Notes: generated from the letters alone by a model not told the origin. Numbered from the stretch's first letter, positions 16,896 to 25,798 are shown. The stretch is 64,000 nucleotides of DNA from an uncultured Clostridia bacterium (GCA_944387885.1 CALXGR010000008.1:1-64000), one strand, 5' to 3'. Translations and numbers: made by a program.

Positions 16896-17588
16896 TTATA
16901 GTTCTGTGGGCTGGAAATAGGCCGCATATTCCTGAGAAAAAATCTTCCCTCCCAGGCGGCGGACACCGCCGTAAAGGTGGTAGGTCATCAATTCCTCAAT
17001 GGCTGCCTCGTTTTTGGTGTCAATGATCTCCATCATTCTGGTATGCTCCCGGATCACGTCGGGAACATTCTTTCCGCCCAGAATATCCAGTCGGATGAAC
17101 CGGGAGTAATCGGCCTGGGGATCGGTCAGTTCCTTCCAGAGGAAGAGTTTGTCGGTGACCCGGAACCAGAGCTGATGCATTTCCAGGTCCTTCCGGAGAA
17201 ACTCGTTCAGGTCAAAGCCCGGGTCGTTCCGATTCTCCCCTGCCTGGCAGAGGACCTCCAGAAGGTACCGGGCTTCCTCCACCTCGGTGGGTTTGGCAGT
17301 CCGGATGAAATCCCGGAACACCATGCACTCGATGGCTACCCGCCGGTAAATCAGTTCGTTGGCGATTTTCAGGTCAATGGGGGTGACCAGGGTCCCCTTG
17401 CAGGGAACGATTTTTACAAACCGGTTCTGTTCCAGCCGCTGGAGCACGCTCCGGATGGGGGTGCGGGAGACCCCGAACCGCTTGCAGAGGCTGTTTTCGC
17501 TGAGGACCTCGCCGGGGCGGATACGCAGTTCCGCAATCTCCTGCTCCAAAACCTTATAAATAGTATCGGGAGAATGTTCAACCTGCAT
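16896..17588 (-). CDS. GntR-family (FCD-type) transcriptional regulator
   Basis: A 230-residue regulator with an N-terminal winged helix-turn-helix (LRIRPGEVLSENSLCKRFGVSRTPIRSVLQRLE, cited in parts: residues about 21-53) and a C-terminal all-helical FCD domain with metal/ligand His candidates (EMHQLWFRV, REHTRMMEII, MTYHLYGG). FCD regulators bind small organic acids and usually repress neighbouring catabolic or transport genes. It diverges from the TRAP transporter operon, and two CTGTATACAG sites lie between them. The ATG at 17588 follows GAGGT. Its effector is probably the TRAP substrate or an aldolase substrate. Confidence 0.92.
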   Translation of the reverse strand: MQVEHSPDTIYKVLEQEIAELRIRPGEVLSENSLCKRFGVSRTPIRSVLQRLEQNRFVKIVPCKGTLVTPIDLKIANELIYRRVAIECMVFRDFIRTAKPTEVEEARYLLEVLCQAGENRNDPGFDLNEFLRKDLEMHQLWFRVTDKLFLWKELTDPQADYSRFIRLDILGGKNVPDVIREHTRMMEIIDTKNEAAIEELMTYHLYGGVRRLGGKIFSQEYAAYFQPTEL

Positions 17589-17671
17589 ACCGGTACCTCA
17601 TTTCCTGTATTTTCGGGGAGATTCGCCTCCCCCGGGGAAAAACCCGGAAAACCCGGATAAATCTTACTATT

Positions 17672-17700
17672 ATACTATTCTAAACTGGTATATTTGTCAA
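17672..17700 (-). promoter_or_regulatory. Promoter of the GntR-family gene
   Basis: Minus strand TTGACA (17700-17695) with TAGTAT at 17 bases (17677-17672); an overlapping TATAAT sits 3 bases further. Confidence 0.6.
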
Positions 17701-17722
17701 CGGTAACAAAAAGCGGAAAATC

Positions 17723-17742
17723 GTGACCTGTATACAGGTCAC
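17723..17742. promoter_or_regulatory. Perfect 20-bp palindromic operator
   Basis: A 20-bp perfect palindrome with core CTGTATACAG (17728-17737), extended by GTGAC on the left and GTCAC on the right. TGTATACA-type palindromes are typical of FadR/FCD-subfamily GntR operators. It lies just upstream of the regulator's -35. Confidence 0.8.
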
Positions 17743-17891
17743 AAACTTTTCCTCTTCCCTTTGTGCATAAACACAATATTTCCTATAATTTTTCACTTTT
17801 TCCAGCCTGTTTTTGTGGATGTACTCTATTTATCCCTATTTTTTCTGTCAATTTTGACGGATATTGTGAAATCCGCCTCAAAAAACAGGGG

Positions 17892-17920
17892 TTGAAATGC
17901 CAAAAGGGTTTTGGTATTAT
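17892..17920 (+). promoter_or_regulatory. Promoter of the TRAP operon
   Basis: TTGAAA (17892-17897), 17-base spacer, TATTAT (17915-17920) with a TGG extended -10. Confidence 0.75.
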
Positions 17921-17940
17921 GGGGGCAGAGAGAGAGAGGG

Positions 17941-17950
17941 CTGTATACAG
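17941..17950. promoter_or_regulatory. Second CTGTATACAG operator, just downstream of the TRAP start point
   Basis: Repeats the 10-bp core of the site at 17723-17742. It lies about 14 bases after the predicted transcription start, a position suited to repression by roadblock. Confidence 0.78.
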
Positions 17951-17986
17951 GTTCAGCTCTCCACACATCAGTAAGGAGGAACTATC

Positions 17987-19075
17987 ATGAAAAAACTGCT
18001 TGCTTTGCTGCTGGCACTGACCATGGTCCTGTCCCTGGCCGCCTGTGGCAATACCGCACCTGCTCAGGACGCCCAACAGCCTGCTGACACCGGTGCTGAA
18101 GATGCTGCCGCCGAGACCACCGGTGACGATCCCTATGCCGACCTGGGTGACTTCACCATGATCGTGGGTCACGCACAGCCCGAAGGCAACCCCCGCACCA
18201 CTTCCATGGAGAAGTTTGCTGAGGATGTTGCCGCTGCCACCAACGGCCACGTAACCGTTCAGGTTTACGCCAACGGCCAGCTGGGCACCGAGAAGGAAAT
18301 GCTGGAGCAGGTTGTTGCCGGTACCATTCAGGGTATGCGCGGCGGCCAGTTCGACTTCAGCCCCCGTCTGCTCATGTTCACCCTGCCCTTCCTGACCCAG
18401 ACCCGTGCTCAGGTTACCGCCCTGCTCCAGAGCGACCTGGCCAAGAGCGTCTGCGCTGAGGCAGAGGCTGAGACCGGCACCGTCATCATCAATCTGTGCG
18501 ACGCCGGCGGCTACCGTCAGTTCTCCAACTCCAAGCATCCCATCAAGACCCCCGAGGATCTGAAGGGCCTGAAGATGCGTACCAACGGCATGAAGACCAT
18601 CGACCTGACCTTCCAGGCCATGGGCGCCACCACCACCTCCATCCCCTACTCCGACCTGTACATGGGTCTGAAGACCAACGTTGCTGACGGCCAGGAGAAC
18701 CCCTGGGTCAACGTTCAGGGCATGAAGTTCTACGAAGTTCAGCAGTACTTCACCGAGGTGAACTACCAGTTCCATCCCGATCCCTTCTACGTCAACGCCA
18801 CTTGGTGGAACAGCCTGCCCGAGGAGTTCCAGACCATCATCACCGAGTGCGCCACCGAGATGGGCACCTACAACGACCAGCTCATCGACGAGACCTCTCA
18901 GGCAGCCCGCGACGAGATCGAGGCTTCCGGTGCTGAGATCTACGTTCCCACCGAGGAAGAGCTGAAGGCCTTCCAGGAGGCTGTGCAGCCCGTTTACGAC
19001 CAGTGTGTCGAAGAGGGCATCTGCACCGCTGAGGAGATCGCCCAGATGCAGGAGATCGTGGCAAACGCCCAATAA
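17987..19075 (+). CDS. dctP: TRAP transporter solute-binding protein (DctP family)
   Basis: Extracytoplasmic binding lipoprotein of a TRAP carboxylate transporter. The 362-residue precursor has a lipoprotein signal with lipobox LAAC (C20), an acidic Ala-rich linker, then the DctP fold: NGQLGTEKEMLEQV, FTLPFL, GGYRQFSNSKHPIKTPEDL and ADGQENPW are characteristic. The GGYRQFSN/MRTNG region normally supplies the arginine that binds the substrate carboxylate. AAGGAGG precedes the ATG. A terminator hairpin separates it from dctQ, as expected for a binding protein made in excess. The downstream GarL-like aldolase suggests an aldarate or keto-acid substrate. Confidence 0.93.
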   Translation: MKKLLALLLALTMVLSLAACGNTAPAQDAQQPADTGAEDAAAETTGDDPYADLGDFTMIVGHAQPEGNPRTTSMEKFAEDVAAATNGHVTVQVYANGQLGTEKEMLEQVVAGTIQGMRGGQFDFSPRLLMFTLPFLTQTRAQVTALLQSDLAKSVCAEAEAETGTVIINLCDAGGYRQFSNSKHPIKTPEDLKGLKMRTNGMKTIDLTFQAMGATTTSIPYSDLYMGLKTNVADGQENPWVNVQGMKFYEVQQYFTEVNYQFHPDPFYVNATWWNSLPEEFQTIITECATEMGTYNDQLIDETSQAARDEIEASGAEIYVPTEEELKAFQEAVQPVYDQCVEEGICTAEEIAQMQEIVANAQ

Positions 19076-19090
19076 TCTGTAAAACCTGTA

Positions 19091-19124
19091 GCGGGCGACC
19101 TTCCGGCAAGGCCGCCCGCTTTTT
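19091..19124 (+). terminator. Attenuating terminator between dctP and dctQ
   Basis: GCGGGCG stem (19091-19100 with 19109-19119) followed by five T. Read-through is needed for the membrane subunits. Confidence 0.8.
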
Positions 19125-19144
19125 ATCAAAGTCAAACAAAGGGG

Positions 19145-19678
19145 TTGATTACCATCGAAGCTTTACGTAAAGTAGCAAAACGGGTATTTGACGTATACTT
19201 CACCATCGGCGTACTGGCCATGGCTTTGCTGGCCATCCTGGTGATTTTCACCGTCATCGCCCGGTACTTCTTCCACCTGAGCTGGAAGGAACTGTCCGAG
19301 TTCAACACTACCCTCTTTGCCTTCACCACCTTCTGGGGTATGGGCGCAAACATCATCAAAGATGAGCACGTCATGATCGACATTCTCTATGACCGGGTTC
19401 CCCCGGCCCTGAAGCGTTGGCTGGCCATCTTTAATCACCTGATCGTTCTGGCTATCGACCTGGTCTTCACCTGGCAGGGCGTGGGCTATGTTCAGATGGC
19501 TGGTAAGCAGCTGAGCATGGGCATGGAAATTCCCATGTACTACATGTACGGCATTATGCCTGTCGCCGGCGTGATCTGCGCCATCTGTGTAGTATTCAAG
19601 ATCCTCATCCTGGCTACCAGCGACATCTCTTACTTTGCACCCAAGAACCAAGTCCTCACCAAGGAAGATCCCGCCTGA
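19145..19678 (+). CDS. dctQ: TRAP transporter small permease (DctQ family)
   Basis: A 177-residue protein with four hydrophobic segments and the DctQ pattern FWGMGANIIKDEHVMIDIL in the second quarter. It pairs with DctM to form the TRAP membrane complex. The start is unusual: no ATG or GTG is in frame, and the TTG at 19145 abuts AAAGGGG with no spacer; initiation at ATT or ATC a few codons on would be better spaced. A low-efficiency start would match the low level needed for this subunit. Confidence 0.9.
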   Translation: MITIEALRKVAKRVFDVYFTIGVLAMALLAILVIFTVIARYFFHLSWKELSEFNTTLFAFTTFWGMGANIIKDEHVMIDILYDRVPPALKRWLAIFNHLIVLAIDLVFTWQGVGYVQMAGKQLSMGMEIPMYYMYGIMPVAGVICAICVVFKILILATSDISYFAPKNQVLTKEDPA

Positions 19679-19700
19679 GGGAAAGGAGAGTTAAAGTTAT

Positions 19701-20993
19701 ATGGCAATGTTAATTCTGCTGGTGCTGCTGATCATCTTTGCAGCCATCGGCGTGCCCCTGGCCTTTGCCATCGGGGCCTCCTGCGTGACTTATATTGTGA
19801 CCAACGCTCCCACCTTTTTGGGAATGGTTCCTCAGCGTATCTGGAACGGCGCTTTCAGCGAGCTGATGATCGCCATGCCCCTGTTCATGCTGGCCGGTGA
19901 GCTGATGAACACCGGTGGCATCACCCAGCGTATCATCAACTTCTGTATGGAAATTCTCCGTCCCGTCCGGGGCGGTCTGGGCGAGGTAAACATTGTTGCC
20001 TCCATGATTTTCGGCGGTATCTCCGGTTCCTCCGTAGCAGATACCTCCGCTCTGGGTTCCATCCTGATCCCCGCCATGGAAAAAGAGGGCTATCCTTCCG
20101 ATGCCGCTGCCGGTATTACCGTAGCCTCCTCCACCATGGGTATGATCATTCCCCCTTCCACCCCCATGATCGTTTACTCCATGATCTCCGGCGGTTCCGT
20201 AGGCGCCCTCTTTATGGCTGGTGCCGTTCCCGGAATCCTGATTGGTCTGACCCAGCTGGTTCTGGTTTACGTCATCAGCGCCAAGAAGGGCTGGCACCCC
20301 AAGCGTGAGCCCTTCAGCGCCAAGCGCTGCGCTCATGCCATTCTGTCCGGCATCCCCGCTCTGGTCATGCCTCTGTTCATCATCGCCTGCGTATCCTTCG
20401 GTATCACCACCGCTTCCGAGAGCGCCGGTGCCGCCGTTCTCTACGCCCTGCTGGTAGGCTTCTTTGTATACCGTGAGCTGACCTGGAAGGCTGTCTGGGA
20501 GGCCCTCAAGAAGACCTTCATCTCTTCCTCCTCCATCATGCTCATCATCGGCTTTACCACCATCTTTACCTGGGTTCTGACCATGCAGAATGTTCCCCAG
20601 ACCGTGGGCGCCTTCTTCATGTCCCTGAATATGCCTTCCTGGGTCATCGCCCTCCTCTTCTGCGGCATGATCCTCCTCATCGGCACCTTCATCGACGTAA
20701 GCCCCGCCATTCTGCTCCTCACCCCCATCCTGCTCCCTGTTATGCAGGAGTACGGATTCTCCACCCTGCAGTTCGGCGCTATGATGATCACCGGCCTGGC
20801 CATCGGTCTGGTAACTCCTCCCGTTGGCATGTGCCTCAACGCCTGCAACAAGATCAACCGTATGCCCATTGTTGACATTTTCAAGGGCGCAGCTCCCTAT
20901 GTGGTCTGCAACGTACTCGTTCTGCTGGCCATCAGCCTGTTTGCTCCCCTGACCACCTGGCTGCCCCAGCTGCTGGGCTACAGCCTCAACTAA
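19701..20993 (+). CDS. dctM: TRAP transporter large permease (DctM family)
   Basis: A 430-residue integral membrane protein with about 12 hydrophobic segments, the usual DctM size. Family segments include PLFMLAGELMNTGGITQRII, FGGISGSSVADTSALGSI, MGMIIPPSTPMI and GLVTPPVGMCLN, the last two at the two ion/substrate-site repeats. It drives Na+-coupled uptake of the carboxylate delivered by DctP. AAAGGAG lies upstream of the ATG. It sits 22 bases after dctQ and 21 bases before the aldolase gene in one operon. Confidence 0.95.
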   Translation: MAMLILLVLLIIFAAIGVPLAFAIGASCVTYIVTNAPTFLGMVPQRIWNGAFSELMIAMPLFMLAGELMNTGGITQRIINFCMEILRPVRGGLGEVNIVASMIFGGISGSSVADTSALGSILIPAMEKEGYPSDAAAGITVASSTMGMIIPPSTPMIVYSMISGGSVGALFMAGAVPGILIGLTQLVLVYVISAKKGWHPKREPFSAKRCAHAILSGIPALVMPLFIIACVSFGITTASESAGAAVLYALLVGFFVYRELTWKAVWEALKKTFISSSSIMLIIGFTTIFTWVLTMQNVPQTVGAFFMSLNMPSWVIALLFCGMILLIGTFIDVSPAILLLTPILLPVMQEYGFSTLQFGAMMITGLAIGLVTPPVGMCLNACNKINRMPIVDIFKGAAPYVVCNVLVLLAISLFAPLTTWLPQLLGYSLN

Positions 20994-21014
20994 TTAAAAA
21001 GAGGTGTTTTCGCC

Positions 21015-21803
21015 ATGACTTTGAAAGAAAAAATGAAAAAAGGCCCCGTTTTTGGTATGGCTTGCTTTACCGGGACCACCTGCGTCATCGAGAATATTGC
21101 CATGTCCGGGCTGGACTTCATCTATCTGGATCTGGAGCACACCAACTATATGCTGGACGAGGCATTTGAAAAGCAGATCATGGCCGCCAAGCTCCATGAC
21201 ATCAGCGTACTGGTCCGCATGGCCGACGACAACGAAGTCGCCATCCGGAAGGTGCTGGAATGGGGCGCTGACGGGGTAGTGATTCCCCATTGCAAGACTG
21301 CCGCCATGGCCCGGAATGCCGTGGACGGCGCCAAGTTTGCTCCTCTGGGCCGCCGGGGCGGCGAGACCAATGTCCGTGCCGCCGGTTTCGGTTACCACAA
21401 CTTTGACTGGAACAAGTACATTGAGCAGCAGAACCGGGATACCCTGGTCATCCCCATGGACGAGGACTACGAGTTCACCGACAACATCGACGAGATTCTG
21501 GCTGTGCCCGGCATTGACGCCGTCAACTTCGGGCCCATCGACTACGCTGTGTCCCGTCAGCTGAAAATCGGCTACTCCATGGGCGAGGAAGTCCACGATG
21601 CCTTCAAGGTGCTGGTGGAGAAGTGCAAGGCCAAGGGCATCGGCGTGCTGGGTCCCGTGGTTCCTCCCACCAAGGAGGCCGTGGAGGCCGCCATTGCCGA
21701 GGGTTACACCATGATCATCCTGGGCAACGATATGTGGCACTTCCAGAAGGCTCTGAAGGAGCTGGTTCAGAACACCGTAGAGCCGGTTCGGAACCAGGAA
21801 TAA
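21015..21803 (+). CDS. garL: HpcH/HpaI-family class II aldolase (GarL-like)
   Basis: A 262-residue metal-dependent pyruvate aldolase. The signature region reads YLDLEHT (D39, E41, catalytic H42), with R68 (LVRM) and FGPIDYA near the metal site. GarL cleaves 5-keto-4-deoxyglucarate to pyruvate and tartronate semialdehyde; this is the step missing from the garR-garK cluster 10 kb to the left, and no other GarL candidate is in the window. Other family members cleave HKHD or 2-keto-3-deoxyrhamnonate, so specificity is inferred from context. It is the last gene of the TRAP operon, AGAGG before the ATG, and ends at a strong terminator. Confidence 0.85.
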   Translation: MTLKEKMKKGPVFGMACFTGTTCVIENIAMSGLDFIYLDLEHTNYMLDEAFEKQIMAAKLHDISVLVRMADDNEVAIRKVLEWGADGVVIPHCKTAAMARNAVDGAKFAPLGRRGGETNVRAAGFGYHNFDWNKYIEQQNRDTLVIPMDEDYEFTDNIDEILAVPGIDAVNFGPIDYAVSRQLKIGYSMGEEVHDAFKVLVEKCKAKGIGVLGPVVPPTKEAVEAAIAEGYTMIILGNDMWHFQKALKELVQNTVEPVRNQE

Positions 21804-21840
21804 GGAGATTTTATCCTTCCTTTCACATCTACCCATAAAT

Positions 21841-21890
21841 ACCGGGAGCCCTCGGTCCCAGAGCGGGACCGGGGGCTCCCGGTTTCTTTT
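21841..21890 (+). terminator. Terminator of the TRAP-aldolase operon
   Basis: A 19-bp stem with one mismatch (21841-21859 with 21865-21883), 5-base loop and T-rich tail. Confidence 0.92.
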
Positions 21891-21911
21891 ATTCTGTTTT
21901 GCGGGGAGATT

Positions 21912-22934
21912 TTATCCCCGGGTCCCTTCCGTCCGCCAGTCATGGGACCAGCCCTGCAGGTCTGCCGGGTTGATGGTGTCCTGGCCGAACCCTTCCTCCT
22001 GTTCCCGGGTATACTGCTCCCAGGCCTCCTGGCTCCGGATAGCGGTGCCGCTGCGGTAGGCCGGGTCCCAGGGATTGAGGGAGTCCGGGTCGGTAGGGTC
22101 CCATCCCCGGAGAGCCTCATCCTCCGGGTCAATATAGATGGTCCCCGGTTTTCCCATGGGGCCCGGGTCCTCCTCCTGGTCATAGATGACCACCTTGGTC
22201 CCGATGGGGCAGTGGTCATAAATCCACTTCACATCCACCGTGGCCAGCCGGATACATCCCAGGGAAGCCAGGGTCCCCAGCTTATTGTACTCAATATATT
22301 CCAGGTCATCCTTGTGCTGGGTGTAGTAGGGCACGCTGTGGAACAGGTAGGCATCCCAGATTCGGGTGGCGTACTGGCCGTAACAGGGTCCCGCCAGCAG
22401 CCGCCACTGGTAGTTCACCGGGGTCTCATAATAGCCCAGAGGGGTGTCCGTTCCTCCGCTGCAGACCATAGCCATAAAGGGAATGGCATACTTCCCGGTG
22501 TCCGGGTCCACGGTGTAAACGGTAACGGTGGAGGCTGCCCGGTTGACTGCCAGGAAATAGGGATACCCTTCCTTGGCGGTCAGGTCAATGCCGAAGTTCT
22601 GGTAATAGGGGTCCTCCTCCAGGGCGGTCAGGGTCTCCAGTGCCTTTTCCTCCCAGAGGGCCGGGTCCACCACTGTGGGCTGGGTGTTGGTGGCGTTGGC
22701 CTCTGCCCGCTGGGTCACCTCCTGGTAATACAGCTCCTCCGGGGAGAGGGTGGGTTCCGGTTCCGGAGTAGGCTCCTGGGTGGGCGCCGGGGCGGCGGTT
22801 TCCTGGGGCAGGGGGGATTCCTCCCCTTTTTCTCCTGCAACGGCCCACACCCCCAGGGCCACCAGCCCCACACAGAGGGCCGTAACAAATATCCGTGCCG
22901 GCCAGTTGGTCCGCCGGCGGCTGCCATGTCTCAT
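21912..22934 (-). CDS. L,D-transpeptidase (YkuD domain), membrane-anchored
   Basis: A 340-residue peptidoglycan cross-linking enzyme. An N-terminal membrane segment (about 12-33) and a Pro/Glu-rich linker (40-65) precede the YkuD domain (about 125-255), where H199 (LFHSVPY) and the nucleophile C227 (SLGCIRL) are visible. A polar Pro/Asp-rich tail of about 80 residues follows. The start is the ATG at 22934 after AGGAAAGGA; the frame is open for nine more codons. It lies downstream of ugd, past a terminator hairpin. Confidence 0.92.
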   Translation of the reverse strand: MRHGSRRRTNWPARIFVTALCVGLVALGVWAVAGEKGEESPLPQETAAPAPTQEPTPEPEPTLSPEELYYQEVTQRAEANATNTQPTVVDPALWEEKALETLTALEEDPYYQNFGIDLTAKEGYPYFLAVNRAASTVTVYTVDPDTGKYAIPFMAMVCSGGTDTPLGYYETPVNYQWRLLAGPCYGQYATRIWDAYLFHSVPYYTQHKDDLEYIEYNKLGTLASLGCIRLATVDVKWIYDHCPIGTKVVIYDQEEDPGPMGKPGTIYIDPEDEALRGWDPTDPDSLNPWDPAYRSGTAIRSQEAWEQYTREQEEGFGQDTINPADLQGWSHDWRTEGTRG

Positions 22935-22959
22935 ATTCACACTTCCTTTCCTGAAAGGC

Positions 22960-22989
22960 AAAAAAATGCCGGTTCCCTAAAAGGGAACC
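22960..22989 (-). terminator. Terminator after ugd
   Basis: GGTTCCC/GGGAACC stem (22971-22989) followed on the minus strand by a seven-T run. It limits read-through from ugd into the transpeptidase gene. Confidence 0.85.
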
Positions 22990-23000
22990 AGCGCCGAAGT

Positions 23001-24251
23001 TCAATCCCTCCGGAACAGGTCCCGGGTGTAGACTTTCCCCTGCACATCGTCCAGGCAGGAGTCATACCGGTTGGCAATGATGGCCTGGCTCTGGGCCTTG
23101 AAGGCTTCCAGGTCATTGACCACCCGGCTGCCAAAGAAGGTGGAGCCGTCCGGGAGGGAGGGCTCATAGATGATGACCTGGGCTCCCTTGGCCTTGATCC
23201 GCTTCATGACTCCCTGGATGGAGGACTGGCGGAAGTTGTCCGAGTTGCTCTTCATGGTCAGCCGGTACACCCCGATGACACAGCTCTTTTCCTCCTGGGC
23301 CTGGTAGCTGTTGTGGGTGCCGTAATCGTAGTATCCTGCCATCTGGAGCACCCGGTCCGCAATGAAGTCCTTCCGGGTCCGGTTGGATTCCACAATGGCT
23401 TCAATCAGGTTTTCGGGCACATCCTGGTAGTTGGCCAGCAGCTGCTTGGTGTCCTTGGGCAGGCAGTACCCGCCATATCCGAAGCTGGGGTTATTGTAAT
23501 GGCTGCCGATCCGGGGGTCCAGGCAGACCCCCTCGATGATCTGGCGGGTGTCCAGGCCCTTGCTCTCGGCGTAGGTGTCCAGCTCATTGAAATAGGCCAC
23601 CCGGAGAGCCAGGTAGGTGTTGGCAAACAGCTTGACCGCCTCTGCCTCGGTGAATCCCATAAACAGGGTGGGGATATCCTCCTTGATGGCTCCCTCCTGG
23701 AGCAGCGCCGCAAAATCATGGGCGGCCTCCACCAGCCAGGGGTCCTCCATATCGGTGCCAACAATAATACGGCTGGGATAAAGGTTGTCATAAAGGGCCT
23801 TGGATTCCCGGAGGAACTCGGGGCTGAACAGGATATTGGCGGTATGATATTTTTCCCGCACGCTCCGGGTATATCCCACCGGGATGGTGGACTTGATGAC
23901 CATGATGGCCTGGGGGTTCACCTCCAGCACCAGCTCGATCACCGCTTCCACCGCCGAGGTATCGAAGAAATTCTTCCGGGAGTCGTAGTTGGTGGGGGCC
24001 GCAATGACCACAAAATCCGCCTGCCGGTATGCTTCCCGGCCGTCCAGGGTGGCGGTCAGGTCCAGCTCCTTCTCAGCCAGATACTTTTCAATATATTCGT
24101 CCTGAATGGGAGACTGCCGCCGGTTGATCATCTCCACCTTCTCCGGGACAATGTCCACCGCCGTCACCGGATGGTGCTGGGCCAGCAGCACCCCAATGGA
24201 CAGTCCCACATATCCGGTGCCTGCCACGGCGATTCTGATTTCCTTCTTCAT
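23001..24251 (-). CDS. ugd: UDP-glucose 6-dehydrogenase
   Basis: A 416-residue NAD-dependent enzyme oxidising UDP-glucose to UDP-glucuronate for surface polysaccharide. Motifs: Rossmann [13 protein letters not shown] (9-21), [18 protein letters not shown], and the catalytic Cys in [12 protein letters not shown]. The short 'Ugd/WbpO-like' length and the YDYGTHN segment suit the family; UDP-N-acetyl sugar dehydrogenases are a possible alternative. The ATG at 24251 has AAAGGA at 8 bases; an ATG two codons earlier is too close to it. No glycosyltransferase operon adjoins. Confidence 0.9.
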   Translation of the reverse strand: MKKEIRIAVAGTGYVGLSIGVLLAQHHPVTAVDIVPEKVEMINRRQSPIQDEYIEKYLAEKELDLTATLDGREAYRQADFVVIAAPTNYDSRKNFFDTSAVEAVIELVLEVNPQAIMVIKSTIPVGYTRSVREKYHTANILFSPEFLRESKALYDNLYPSRIIVGTDMEDPWLVEAAHDFAALLQEGAIKEDIPTLFMGFTEAEAVKLFANTYLALRVAYFNELDTYAESKGLDTRQIIEGVCLDPRIGSHYNNPSFGYGGYCLPKDTKQLLANYQDVPENLIEAIVESNRTRKDFIADRVLQMAGYYDYGTHNSYQAQEEKSCVIGVYRLTMKSNSDNFRQSSIQGVMKRIKAKGAQVIIYEPSLPDGSTFFGSRVVNDLEAFKAQSQAIIANRYDSCLDDVQGKVYTRDLFRRD

Positions 24252-24293
24252 AGTCATATTCCTTTCGCCTCCCGGGGAGGCATTATTTATATT

Positions 24294-24322
24294 ATAGTAA
24301 AGTATTTTCCTTTTCTTTTCAA
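24294..24322 (-). promoter_or_regulatory. Promoter of ugd
   Basis: Minus strand TTGAAA (24322-24317), 17-base spacer, TACTAT (24299-24294), overlapping a TATAAT three bases further. Confidence 0.65.
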
Positions 24323-24346
24323 GGCAAAACCGCCCTCTTGGTTCCT

Positions 24347-24916
24347 TTAAAACAGGCTGAGTCCCCGGAGAATCAACCGGTTGGCCAATTGGGCCAGCTG
24401 TTCCGGGTCCTCCTGGAATCCCCGGTCCATCCAGCCCCGGATCAGCCCCACTGCCCCGGCCACCATAAAGTCCAGGCATCCTGACCAGAGCTGCCGGTCG
24501 GTGGGGAGAAAGAGCCCCCGCCAGTCCTCCCGGCACTTCTGATAGATCAGCTGGTCCAGGCGGCGGAAAAAGGAGTTCTGGGTGGCCTGGTCCCGGAATG
24601 CCACCCGGAGCACCGGCTCGTCCCGGACAAACCGGAACACATCCGCCAGCAAGGGGGTCAGTTCCCGGGAAAGCTCCCGGTCTGAGTAGGCGGACAAAAG
24701 CCGGTCCAGCCGGACAAACAGCTCCTCCTCCATCTGATTCAGCAGGTCGGAGATATCCTTGTAATGGGCGTAGAAGGTCCCCCGGTTCACATCCGCCCGA
24801 CGGGCCAGTTCCTGCACCGTCACCGACCGGGCATCCTTCTCCTGCATCAGTTCCAGCATGGCCTGTTCCAGCCTTGCCCGGGTCCTGCGGACCCTGCGGT
24901 CCTTCTCCTGGGGCAT
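24347..24916 (-). CDS. TetR-family transcriptional regulator
   Basis: A 189-residue one-component regulator. The N-terminal helix-turn-helix is clear ([23 protein letters not shown]), followed by a divergent all-helical ligand domain ending in a TetR_C-type helix. The ATG at 24916 follows GGGGGAG; the frame runs 13 codons further up without a ribosome binding site. It diverges from an ABC/FtsX exporter operon, which it probably represses; an inverted repeat between them fits a TetR operator. Confidence 0.9.
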   Translation of the reverse strand: MPQEKDRRVRRTRARLEQAMLELMQEKDARSVTVQELARRADVNRGTFYAHYKDISDLLNQMEEELFVRLDRLLSAYSDRELSRELTPLLADVFRFVRDEPVLRVAFRDQATQNSFFRRLDQLIYQKCREDWRGLFLPTDRQLWSGCLDFMVAGAVGLIRGWMDRGFQEDPEQLAQLANRLILRGLSLF

Positions 24917-24962
24917 AGCGCTCCCCCTCTCCCTTTGTTCACAAAAATTTTGCAAAGGTTTT

Positions 24963-24987
24963 CCGACAGAATTTCGAAATCTGTCGG
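24963..24987. promoter_or_regulatory. Inverted repeat, candidate TetR operator
   Basis: CCGACAGA (24963-24970) and TCTGTCGG (24980-24987) form perfect 8-bp arms around a 9-bp spacer. It lies between the divergent tetR-type gene and the ABC operon and covers a possible TetR promoter. Confidence 0.65.
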
Positions 24988-25016
24988 ATTTTAGACAAGC
25001 GTGGAAAAACTGTCTC

Positions 25017-25044
25017 TTGAGTATCTTTCTAACTCCACTATAAT
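25017..25044 (+). promoter_or_regulatory. Promoter of the ABC/FtsX operon
   Basis: TTGAGT (25017-25022), 16-base spacer, TATAAT (25039-25044). Confidence 0.65.
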
Positions 25045-25096
25045 ATAAAGTAGATAAATAATCAACAGTTGTCCCTTAATCAACAGGAGGACGGTT

Positions 25097-25798
25097 ATGG
25101 CATATATTTCCCTGGAGCATGTGGTCAAGCGGTATCAGATGGGTGAGGTCACCATCACCGCAGTGAACGACATCAACTTTGAAATCGAAAAGGGCGAGTT
25201 CGTCATCATTGTGGGGCCTTCCGGCGCCGGCAAGACCACGGTCCTGAACATTCTGGGCGGGATGGATGCCTGTGACGAGGGGACCATTCTGGTGGACGGC
25301 AGCGAGATCAGCCGGTGTACTTCCCGGCAGCTGACCACCTACCGCCGGTATGACATCGGGTTTGTATTCCAGTTCTACAACCTGATCCAGAACCTGACCG
25401 CCCTGGAAAATGTGGAGCTGGCGGCCCAGATCTGCAAGGATCCCCTCCCTGCCCGGGAAGTGCTGGAGCACGTGGGGCTGGGAGACCGGCTGAATAACTT
25501 TCCCGCCCAGCTGTCCGGCGGCGAACAGCAGCGGGTGGCCATTGCCCGGGCCCTGGCCAAGAACCCCAAGCTCCTTCTCTGTGACGAGCCCACCGGCGCA
25601 CTGGACTATGTGACCGGCAAATCTATCCTGAAGCTTCTTCAGGACACCTGCCGTCAGCAGGGGATGACGGTGGTGGTCATCACCCACAACTCCGCCATTG
25701 CGCCCATGGCCGACAAGGTGATCCATGTCAAGAACGGCCGGGTGGACCGGGTGGACCTGAATCCTCATCCCACCCCTGTGGAGGAAATCGAGTGGTAA
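25097..25798 (+). CDS. ABC transporter ATP-binding protein (MacB/LolD type)
   Basis: A 233-residue ATPase with Walker A GPSGAGKT (40-47), Q-loop FVFQFYNL, signature [15 protein letters not shown], Walker [13 protein letters not shown] and H-loop VITHN. The family powers FtsX-like permeases in lipoprotein, lipid or peptide handling and resistance to membrane-active compounds. AGGAGG precedes the ATG. It is followed 34 bases later by a large FtsX-type permease and regulated by the divergent TetR protein. Confidence 0.94.
   Translation: MAYISLEHVVKRYQMGEVTITAVNDINFEIEKGEFVIIVGPSGAGKTTVLNILGGMDACDEGTILVDGSEISRCTSRQLTTYRRYDIGFVFQFYNLIQNLTALENVELAAQICKDPLPAREVLEHVGLGDRLNNFPAQLSGGEQQRVAIARALAKNPKLLLCDEPTGALDYVTGKSILKLLQDTCRQQGMTVVVITHNSAIAPMADKVIHVKNGRVDRVDLNPHPTPVEEIEW

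Larger units (their letters stand above)
17589..17986. other. Divergent regulatory region between gntR-type gene and TRAP operon
   Basis: Contains no gene. It holds the minus-strand regulator promoter, two copies of the CTGTATACAG palindrome and the TRAP promoter, listed separately; the remaining middle part (about 17743-17890) is AT-rich without a further clear site. Confidence 0.8.

Noticed and set aside
17743-17890. Possible small gene in the gntR-TRAP intergenic region
   Set aside because: Short frames there have no ribosome binding site, AT-rich promoter-like composition and no recognisable protein features.
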